64,000 bases of DNA from JBBROS01 sp963752225 (GTDB lineage: Bacteria; Pseudomonadota; Alphaproteobacteria; Acetobacterales; Acetobacteraceae). How positions within the stretch are numbered: position 1 is the first letter of the stretch; each line of letters opens with the position of its first letter. The position numbers were made by a program, and so were the translations under genes. The notes beneath the pieces are model-generated. The model was not told the DNA's origin, ran no database searches, and saw nothing but the letters and a program-made list of their open reading frames with translations. The stretch spans positions 806,001 through 870,000 of the forward strand of contig CAVVXS010000007.1 of NCBI GenBank assembly GCA_963752225.1. Reading direction: 5' to 3'. Shown one piece after another: positions 34,442 to 41,294 of this stretch.

Positions 34442-35520
34442 TGGACATCGCCTTCTACGGTTCGAGCCTGGTCTCGTCCTATTGGAACGGAGCGGCGACC
34501 TATTACCGCGGCATCCTGTCCGCGCTGGCGCCGCTCGGCTACCGGGTGACGTTCTTCGAGCCCGACGCGTTCGACCGGCAACAGCACCGCGACATCGAGC
34601 CACCCGACTACGCCCGGGTCGTCGTCTACCCGGCGACCCAGGAGGGGTTGCGCGGCGTGCTCGAGCAAGCGGTCCGCGCCGATGTGGTGGTCAAGGCGAG
34701 CGGCGTGGGCGTGTTCGACGACGAGCTGCTGGCCGGCATCCTCCGGCATGCGCGGCCCGGCGCCTTGCGGATCTTCTGGGACGTCGACGCGGCGGCGACG
34801 CTGGACGCGATCCGGGCGGATGCCGCCCACCCGATCCGGGCCGCGCTGCCGCAGTTGGATGGCGTGTTCACCTACGGGGGCGGCCCGCCGGTGGTGGACG
34901 CCTATACCGGCCTCGGCGCCCGCCTGTGCGTGCCGGTCTACAACGCGCTGGACCCCGCGAGCCATTGCCCGGCGCCGCCCGACCCACGCTTCGCCGCCGA
35001 TCTGTCGTTCCTGGCCAACCGGCTGCCGGACCGTGAACGGCGGGTCGAGGCGTTCTTCCTCGACGCCGCCGCGCGCTGCCCGGAGCAGCGTTTCCTGCTG
35101 GGCGGCAATGGCTGGCACGACAAGCCGATGCCGGCCAACGTGCGGGCGATCGGGCATGTCGGCACCGCCGACCACAACGCGTTCAACTGCTCGGCCAAGG
35201 CGGTCCTGAACGTGGCGCGGGACAGCATGGCGCAGGTGGGCTTCTCGCCGGCCACCCGCGTGTTCGAGGCGGCGGGCGCCGGCGCCTGCCTGATCACCGA
35301 CGCTTGGGAAGGGATCGAGCTGTTTCTCGAACCCGGCGCCGAGGTGCTGGTGGCCCGCGACGGGCAGGACGTGGCCGAGCAGCTGCAGGCATTGACGCCG
35401 GACCACGCTCGCCGCATCGGCGAGGCCGGGCGGCGGCGGGTGCTGGCCGAGCACACGTATGCGCAGCGGGCAGTGATCGTGGATGGCGTGCTGCGCCAGG
35501 AGCTTGCACGCGCCGCTTGA
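34441..35520 (+). CDS. CgeB-like glycosyltransferase
   Basis: 359 residues, paralogous in layout to the preceding protein: MDIAFYGSSLVSSYWNGAATYYRGILSALAPLGYRVTFFEPD at the start, and NVARDSMAQVGFSPATRVFEAAGAGACLITDAWEGIELFLEPG in the donor-binding half. This version is recognisable from CgeB-family proteins in alphaproteobacterial polysaccharide clusters. Last member of the coupled cassette that begins at 28779; 78 bp separate it from the next gene, which has its own strong ribosome site, so the operon may end here. Confidence 0.86.
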   Translation: MDIAFYGSSLVSSYWNGAATYYRGILSALAPLGYRVTFFEPDAFDRQQHRDIEPPDYARVVVYPATQEGLRGVLEQAVRADVVVKASGVGVFDDELLAGILRHARPGALRIFWDVDAAATLDAIRADAAHPIRAALPQLDGVFTYGGGPPVVDAYTGLGARLCVPVYNALDPASHCPAPPDPRFAADLSFLANRLPDRERRVEAFFLDAAARCPEQRFLLGGNGWHDKPMPANVRAIGHVGTADHNAFNCSAKAVLNVARDSMAQVGFSPATRVFEAAGAGACLITDAWEGIELFLEPGAEVLVARDGQDVAEQLQALTPDHARRIGEAGRRRVLAEHTYAQRAVIVDGVLRQELARAA

Positions 35521-35598
35521 GCGCTTACTCGAACGTGACGCAACGCCGGGGCTTACCGGGCATTGGGGTGGGAAACCAACCCGATCCAGGAGGCTTCC

Positions 35599-36432
35599 AT
35601 GCCCGACCTCAATCCCGACCAATCGTCCATCAGCAAGTTCGCTGGCTCACCGGCCGACCATAAGCAGATCGCCGTCGTGACCGGCGCCAGCACCGGCATC
35701 GGCTTCGAGCTGGCTCGGGAATGCGCGCGGAACGGCTTCGACCTGCTGATCGCCGCCGATGAGCCTGCCATCAACACCGCCGCTGACACCCTGCGGCAGA
35801 ACGGCACCGGCGTGGAGGCGGTCGAGGCCGACCTCGCGACGATCGAGGGGGTGGACAAGCTGCTGGCCGCGCTCAACGGGCGTCCCGTGGCGGCACTGCT
35901 CGCCAATGCCGGGCGTGGGTTGGGCCGCGGGTTCGTGGATCAGGATTGGGACGACATCCGCCGGGTCATCGACACCAACGTGACCGGCACGAGCTATCTG
36001 CTGCACAAGGTGCTGAAGGGCATGAAGGAGCGTGGCAACGGGCGGGTGCTGATCACCGGCTCGATTGCGGGCTTCATGCCGGGCACCTTCCAAGCTGTCT
36101 ACAACGCATCGAAGGCCTACCTCGACAGCATCAGCTTCGCGATCCGCCACGAGTTGCAGGGCAGCGGCGTGACCGTGAGCTGCCTGATGCCCGGCGCGAC
36201 CGAGACGGACTTCTTCGAGCGGGCCGACATGATGGACACCAAGGTCGGCACGGCCAAGAAGGATGACGCCGCAATGGTCGCCAAGCAGGGCTTCGACGCG
36301 ATGATGAAGGGCGAAGGGGACGTCGTCACCGGGTGGCACAACAAGCTGCAATCGGCCATCGCCAACTTCCTGCCGGCCGGCGTCACGGCCGAATTGCATC
36401 GCAAGATGGCCGCACCGGGGACCGCGTCCTAA
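35599..36432 (+). CDS. SDR-family oxidoreductase
   Basis: 277 residues from ATG 35599, which has a perfect AGGAGG ribosome site. Classical SDR: VVTGASTGIGFELA, LLANAGRGLG, and YNASK in FQAVYNASKAYLDSISFAIRHEL. VSCLMPGATETDFFERADMMDTKVG is common in SDRs annotated as short-chain dehydrogenases of stress or polyol metabolism; no substrate can be chosen. Its stop overlaps the start of the Gfo/Idh gene (TAATG), so the two form an operon that may act on a sugar or polyol. Confidence 0.87.
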   Translation: MPDLNPDQSSISKFAGSPADHKQIAVVTGASTGIGFELARECARNGFDLLIAADEPAINTAADTLRQNGTGVEAVEADLATIEGVDKLLAALNGRPVAALLANAGRGLGRGFVDQDWDDIRRVIDTNVTGTSYLLHKVLKGMKERGNGRVLITGSIAGFMPGTFQAVYNASKAYLDSISFAIRHELQGSGVTVSCLMPGATETDFFERADMMDTKVGTAKKDDAAMVAKQGFDAMMKGEGDVVTGWHNKLQSAIANFLPAGVTAELHRKMAAPGTAS

Positions 36433-37694
36433 TGGCGGAGTTGGGCCGGCGGGCGGCGCTCGGCGCCGCGATTGCCGGCCCGGTGCTGGCACTCGGCGCC
36501 GCGGCGCAGGCCGATCAGCCCGATGAACTGCGCGGTCACGCCGCGGGGGACCGGGTCGAGTTGCCGAAGCTGCATACCGACACCGAGGTGGAAGGGCCGA
36601 CCAGCAACTTCGACCCGGTCAACCGCAAGCTGGGCGTCGCGGTGGTCGGTCTCGGACACCTGGCGATCGACCAGATCCTGCCCGGGACGCTGACGAGCAA
36701 GCATGTGCGGGTCACGGCGCTCGTCAGCGGCGACCCGGCCAAGGCGCGTGCCGTCGCCGACCAGTACGGGGTGCCGCCCCAGGGACTGTACGACTACGCC
36801 GGCTTCGACCGCATCCGCGACAATCCGGCGATCGACTTCGTTTACATCGTGCTGCCGAACAACATGCACGCCGAATACACCGTGCGCGCGGCGCAAGCCG
36901 GCAAGCACGTCCTGTGCGAGAAGCCGATGGCGACCGGGGTCGCCGACGCTGAGCGGATGGTGCGCGCCTGCGCCGAGGCCAAGTGCCTGCTGATGATCGC
37001 CTATCGCTTGCAGTATAACCCGTATCACCGGGCGGCGATCGACATGGTGCGCGGGGGCGAATATGGGCCGTTGCGGGCCATCAGTGCCGTGAACGGCCAG
37101 AACGACCGTCCGAACGGGCAGTGGCGGCAGGTTCTGAAGCAGGCCGGGGGCGGCTCGCTGCCGGATGTCGGGCTATATTGCCTCAGCGCCGCGCGTTATC
37201 TGACCGGCGAGGAGCCGGTGGCGATCACCGCGCAGATGACGCAGCCGGCCGACGACCCGCGGTTCCGCGAGATCGAGGACATCGCCGCCTTCACCCTGCG
37301 CTTCCCGTCCGGCATTGTCGCCAATTGCATGAGCGGCTACAGCCACCACGAGGCGCGGCAACTCGGCGTGATGCTGCGGGACGCGACGATCTCACTCGAC
37401 CGGGCGTTCGGGTACGAAGGGCTGCAGATGCGGATCGGCCGAAAGGCCGGGGAGGCGTCGTCGCTCGACGAGCGGCATTTCGCCGAGAAGAACCAGTTCG
37501 CGCAGGAAATGGACCATTTCGCCGAGTGCATCCGCGCTGGTCGGACGCCGCACACGCCCGGCGAGGAAGGGCTGCAAGATCAACGCATCATGGCGTCGAT
37601 TTACGAAGCTGCTCGAGGCGGCGAGGTCATCAAGCTTCCGCCCGTCGCGGGTCTGGACACCACTCGCGGTCCGGCGCCGCAGATGGCCGGCTGA
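36432..37694 (+). CDS. Tat-exported Gfo/Idh/MocA oxidoreductase, glucose-fructose oxidoreductase-like
   Basis: 420 residues. The N-terminus MAELGRRAALGAAIAGPVLALGAAAQA is a twin-arginine signal, then the Rossmann domain LGVAVVGLGHLAIDQILPG, the family motif VLCEKPMATGVADAE, and the C-terminal domain with GGGSLPDVGLYCLSAARYLTGEEP. Zymomonas glucose-fructose oxidoreductase has the same layout: a Tat signal and tightly bound NADP, working in the periplasm to make gluconolactone and sorbitol. The Tat signal here supports a folded, cofactor-loaded periplasmic enzyme, but substrates are inferred only. Coupled to the upstream SDR. Confidence 0.88.
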   Translation: MAELGRRAALGAAIAGPVLALGAAAQADQPDELRGHAAGDRVELPKLHTDTEVEGPTSNFDPVNRKLGVAVVGLGHLAIDQILPGTLTSKHVRVTALVSGDPAKARAVADQYGVPPQGLYDYAGFDRIRDNPAIDFVYIVLPNNMHAEYTVRAAQAGKHVLCEKPMATGVADAERMVRACAEAKCLLMIAYRLQYNPYHRAAIDMVRGGEYGPLRAISAVNGQNDRPNGQWRQVLKQAGGGSLPDVGLYCLSAARYLTGEEPVAITAQMTQPADDPRFREIEDIAAFTLRFPSGIVANCMSGYSHHEARQLGVMLRDATISLDRAFGYEGLQMRIGRKAGEASSLDERHFAEKNQFAQEMDHFAECIRAGRTPHTPGEEGLQDQRIMASIYEAARGGEVIKLPPVAGLDTTRGPAPQMAG

Positions 37695-37749
37695 GCAGGT
37701 GCAGCATTTCGGGGCTGACGGCGCGCCCCGGGCGGAGTAAGCCAGGGAG

Positions 37750-39330
37750 ATGCCGGATGTCAGCCCAGGCCCGGCGCCCCTGACCGCCGAGGCGCCACCC
37801 GCTCCCCCCATTCCGGACGCCGTTCCGGCCTACACCCACCAGCAAATCCTGCGCGTCGTGTTCGGGATCATGCTGTGCATCTTCCTGGCGTCGCTGGACC
37901 AGACGGTGGTGATCCCGGCAGTGCCCGCCATCGCCGGCGACCTCAACGCCTTCGGTCACCTGTCCTGGATCGTCACTGCCTACTTGCTGACGAGCACGGC
38001 GGCGACGCCGATCTACGGCAAGCTGTCCGACATCTACGGCCGCCGGGCGCTGCTGCTGCCGGCGCTGGCGCTGTTCATCGTCGCCAGCATGGCGTGCGGC
38101 TTCGCGCAGACGCTGCCGCAGCTGATCGTGGCCCGGGCGGTTCAGGGCGTGGGCGGCGCCGGACTGTTCGCGATGGCGCAGGCGGCGATTGCGGACGTGG
38201 TGTCGCCGCGGGAGCGCGGGCGGTACCAGGCGTACATGGCCTCGATGTGGGGCGTGTCGTCGATTGCCGGGCCGATCCTCGGCGGCTGGGTGTCGGACCA
38301 TCTGTCCTGGCGCTGGATCTTCTGGGCCAACCTGCCGCTCGGGCTGCTGGCGATGCTGCTGTGCAATCGGGCGCTGCTGCTGATCCGGCACGTGCGACGG
38401 CCGGCCCGCATCGATTGGACCGGGGCAGGGTTGCTGGTGGCGGGCGTCACCGCCTGGCTGCTGCTGCTGAGTTGGGGCGGAACCGAGTTCCCGTGGATCT
38501 CGGCGCCGATCGGCTGCTTGTTCCTGGCCGGCTTGGCGCTGATCGGCATGCTGGCCTGGCACGAGCGGCGCGCGGTGGACCCGATCCTGCCGCCCCGGCT
38601 GTTTGGCAACGCCACCTTCTCGCGCGGCGTTTCGATCGCCTTCTGCACGTCGTTCGGGCTGTTCGGCGCGACCTTCCTGCTGCCGCTCTATTTCCAGTTG
38701 GTGCAGGGTTACGACGCCTCGACCTCCGGCTTGCTGGTGATGCCGTATCTCGGCAGCAACGTGGTGGGCGCGTTGGTGTCGGGGCAGTTGTGCCGGCGAT
38801 TCGGCCGGGTGAAGGCGATCGTGCTGTGCGGGCTCGGCGCCATCGTGCTGGCCTTTGCGGCGCTCGCACTGACAACCGCAGGAGCGTCGTTGTGGCTGGC
38901 CCTGCCGTGCACGGTGCTCCTCGGCATCGGCACCGGCATGACCATGCCGTCGGTGCTGGTGCAGGTGCAGAACGCAGCCGAGCGGCGCGATGTCGGCTCG
39001 GCGACCGGCTCGCTGCTATTCCTGCGCTCCATGGGTGGGGCGTTCGGCAGCACGGTGGTGGGCGCGTTGCTCGCGGCCCGGTTCGGCGCCGGCCTGCTGG
39101 CGGCGGGGGTGACCCAACCGGTCGATCTCGGCTCGTTGCGCGGCGGGTCCGGGCTGGCCGGGCTGGATGCGGCGTCGATGGACGTGGCGCGAGCGGCGCT
39201 GGCGAACGGCTTCGCGCTCGGCTACGCCGTGTGCGCGGGCGTGCTACTGACGGCGTTCGCGGTGGCGGCGGGCATGCGCGACCTGCCGCTGCGCTCCTCG
39301 GCGGCGATGCCGAAGGAGCTCGCGCATTGA
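37750..39330 (+). CDS. DHA2-family (EmrB/QacA) drug-efflux MFS transporter
   Basis: 526 residues with about fourteen membrane helices, the size of the DHA2 group. MLCIFLASLDQTVVIPAVPAIAGDL, TSTAATPIYGKLSDIYGRRALLL, ARAVQGVGGAGLFAMAQAAIADVVSPRERGRYQ and WRWIFWANLPLGLLAM are textbook DHA2 motifs. It exports lipophilic compounds using the proton gradient; EmrA-like and TolC-like partners are not adjacent. The 3' end overlaps the convergent hydroxylase-like gene by 109 bp, an unusual arrangement. A GGGAG ribosome site precedes the ATG. Confidence 0.9.
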   Translation: MPDVSPGPAPLTAEAPPAPPIPDAVPAYTHQQILRVVFGIMLCIFLASLDQTVVIPAVPAIAGDLNAFGHLSWIVTAYLLTSTAATPIYGKLSDIYGRRALLLPALALFIVASMACGFAQTLPQLIVARAVQGVGGAGLFAMAQAAIADVVSPRERGRYQAYMASMWGVSSIAGPILGGWVSDHLSWRWIFWANLPLGLLAMLLCNRALLLIRHVRRPARIDWTGAGLLVAGVTAWLLLLSWGGTEFPWISAPIGCLFLAGLALIGMLAWHERRAVDPILPPRLFGNATFSRGVSIAFCTSFGLFGATFLLPLYFQLVQGYDASTSGLLVMPYLGSNVVGALVSGQLCRRFGRVKAIVLCGLGAIVLAFAALALTTAGASLWLALPCTVLLGIGTGMTMPSVLVQVQNAAERRDVGSATGSLLFLRSMGGAFGSTVVGALLAARFGAGLLAAGVTQPVDLGSLRGGSGLAGLDAASMDVARAALANGFALGYAVCAGVLLTAFAVAAGMRDLPLRSSAAMPKELAH

Positions 39331-40097
39331 CGCAGCGGCCGGTCGCCGCCCGTGTCGGCGATACCGTATTGCTCCGGCCATTGCCCGCTCGGCAGGTGCA
39401 AGGTGCCGAATGCGCGGTCGAGCCAGGGTAGCGTCGCGGCGTAGTTGCGATTGATCGGTCCGGTGCGGACGTGGTGCCAATGGTGAAAAGCCGGGCTCGC
39501 GACCACGTTCTCGAGCGGGCCGAGTCGCCAGCGCAGGTTGGCGTGGATCATGAAACCCCACACCGTGCCGGCCACCAGCACGATGGCTGGTGCGACACTG
39601 CTTGATCCGTTGGCAGGGCTCGCGAGTCCGAGCACGTAGAGCGGCGCCAGGCCGCATAGCCGAGTGAAGACCTGGTCCACCGGGTGGGCGCGGGTGTTGA
39701 CCAGCCAATCGAGGTGGTCGGGCTGGTGATGGACGGCATGGAACCGCCACAGCAACGGGACCTCATGCGACCAGCGATGTCCCCAGTAGAAGCCGATCTC
39801 GGCAACCAGGAACGAGAGTGCGATGCGAGCCGGCAACGGTGTTGCTGCGAGCCCGTCCCGCATCGCGCTTGGGAGTGCCCAGTGCGCAGCCTGCGCGATC
39901 AAAGCGAGTGGGAACGCCAGAACAACGCCTGGTACGAGGCCGTTGATAAAGAAGAAGCCGATGTCGGCGGCAGTGCCGGGACGCCACCAGGCCGCGGGGC
40001 GGATGGCGCACAGCCGTTCCAGCGGCACGAACAGGACGGCCAGCAGCAGCAGCCACAGGCCGAGGCGGGCGACGTCGATGGCGAGGGCCTGCAGCAT
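39222..40097 (-). CDS. Fatty-acid-hydroxylase/sterol-desaturase family membrane protein
   Basis: 291 residues with several membrane helices and the three histidine clusters that hold the di-iron centre: HRWSH at 107-111, HAVHH at 120-124 and HHWHH at 204-208. The family oxidises lipids (sterols, fatty acids, carotenoids, hopanoids) at the membrane. After the last conserved segment (LPWLDRAFGTLHLPSGQWPEQYGI) the frame continues for about 45 residues of Ala/Ser-rich sequence, 36 of which are encoded antisense to the end of the DHA2 transporter gene, because no stop codon occurs earlier. Substrate unknown. Confidence 0.85.
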   Translation of the reverse strand: MLQALAIDVARLGLWLLLLAVLFVPLERLCAIRPAAWWRPGTAADIGFFFINGLVPGVVLAFPLALIAQAAHWALPSAMRDGLAATPLPARIALSFLVAEIGFYWGHRWSHEVPLLWRFHAVHHQPDHLDWLVNTRAHPVDQVFTRLCGLAPLYVLGLASPANGSSSVAPAIVLVAGTVWGFMIHANLRWRLGPLENVVASPAFHHWHHVRTGPINRNYAATLPWLDRAFGTLHLPSGQWPEQYGIADTGGDRPLRQCASSFGIAAEERSGRSRMPAATANAVSSTPAHTA

Positions 40098-40167
40098 GGG
40101 CTGGCTTCTACCACGGCCGCCGGTGACGCCGCCCGGGGGCAGCGTGTCAGGAAAAGTCGCGGCCGCT

Positions 40168-40365
40168 CTACCGGATCGGCGCGCAATTGGTGCGGCCCGA
40201 GGCGACGCAATCCTGGATGCTCGACGCGCCGCGCAGCGTCCCGGACAGCCACAAGCCTATGCCGACCAACACCAGCAGCAGGATCACCGCCGCTGCCAAT
40301 TGCCGACCCCGGCCGCTTCCATCCCCGTCATCCACGCCGGTCCCCCGTCCCGTTGTGCGGTTCAT
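40168..40365 (-). CDS. Small single-helix membrane protein
   Basis: 65 residues from ATG 40365. One hydrophobic helix (LAAAVILLLVLVGIGLWLSG) follows a basic-and-acidic N-terminal segment, and the protein ends IQDCVASGRTNCAPIR. The C-terminal pattern (I-x-D-C-x5-R-x-N-C-x-P-I) with two cysteines is familiar from small uncharacterised proteins of other alphaproteobacteria, which, with the sensible membrane topology, is why I keep this short gene. It is divergent from the hydrolase gene with only 39 bp between starts, and lies 70 bp beyond the start of the hydroxylase-like gene on the same strand. Function unknown. Confidence 0.7.
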   Translation of the reverse strand: MNRTTGRGTGVDDGDGSGRGRQLAAAVILLLVLVGIGLWLSGTLRGASSIQDCVASGRTNCAPIR

Positions 40366-40404
40366 GTTGACACGGCTTCGGCGTTGCCGGCCATACAAGC
40401 GGTC

Positions 40405-41259
40405 ATGACACGTGCGTGCCTGGTTTTGCTTCTTGCCGTTTTGCTGGCGCCGGCGACGCTATGGGCGGCCGACTTGCAGTTCACGACGTCGGATGGGGTG
40501 CGCCTGCACGTCATCGAGGCCGGGCCACGCAGCGCGCCGACCATCGTGTTCGTGCCGGGCTGGACCATGCCGGCTTGGATCTTCAAGCCGCAGATCGACG
40601 CCTTTTCGTCCCGCTACCACGTCATCGCGCTCGACCCGCGCGGACAGGGCAACAGCGAGGCGCCATCACGCGGCTATACCCCGCAGCGCCGCGGCGAGGA
40701 TATCGGCGACCTGATCGCCGCAATCGGGGCGCGGCAGGTGCTGCTGGTCGGGTGGTCGCTGGGCGTGCTGGATAGCCTGTCCTACGTGCAGCAATACGGC
40801 GACGGGCAATTGGCGGGGCTGGTGCTGGTGGACAACTCGGTCGGCGAGGACCCGGCGCCGGTTCCAGTCCCGGCCGCGCCGGCCCGGCCCGGCCCGCGCC
40901 TGCCGCGGGAGGAGAAAATGCGACGCTTCGTCGCGGGCATGTTCCGCTCCTCGCCGGGCCCGGCTTACCTGCTGGCGCTGACCGACGCGGCGCTCAGCAC
41001 GCCGGCCACCGCGGCGGCGCAACTGTCGCATTACGGCATGCCCCGCGAATATTGGCGGGACGCCGTTTATTCGGTCCGCAAGCCAATCCTCTACGTCGTG
41101 CGCCCGCGCTTCGCCGAACAGGCCGGCAACCTCGCGGCGCACCACCCGGCGGCCGAGGCGGTCGTGTTCGAACACGCCGGCCACGCCTTGTTCGTCGACG
41201 ACGCGGCCCGGTTCAACTCAGTGATGGGCGGGTTCATCCGGCGCCGGGTCTGGCCTTGA
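40405..41259 (+). CDS. Exported alpha/beta hydrolase
   Basis: 284 residues from ATG 40405: signal peptide MTRACLVLLLAVLLAPATLWAA, then an alpha/beta hydrolase with the oxyanion segment FVPGWTMPAWIF, LDPRGQGNSEAP, the nucleophile elbow GWSLGV (Ser) and a terminal HAGHALFVDD with the catalytic His. It resembles periplasmic or extracellular esterase-type hydrolases; the lid region contains a proline-rich stretch. The long in-frame extension upstream of 40405 overlaps the hydroxylase gene and is rejected. It ends 35 bp before the membrane-protein gene below. Confidence 0.87.
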   Translation: MTRACLVLLLAVLLAPATLWAADLQFTTSDGVRLHVIEAGPRSAPTIVFVPGWTMPAWIFKPQIDAFSSRYHVIALDPRGQGNSEAPSRGYTPQRRGEDIGDLIAAIGARQVLLVGWSLGVLDSLSYVQQYGDGQLAGLVLVDNSVGEDPAPVPVPAAPARPGPRLPREEKMRRFVAGMFRSSPGPAYLLALTDAALSTPATAAAQLSHYGMPREYWRDAVYSVRKPILYVVRPRFAEQAGNLAAHHPAAEAVVFEHAGHALFVDDAARFNSVMGGFIRRRVWP

Positions 41260-41294
41260 TCGGTCCCGACGCGCCAGGCCGCATTGTGCGGCGT

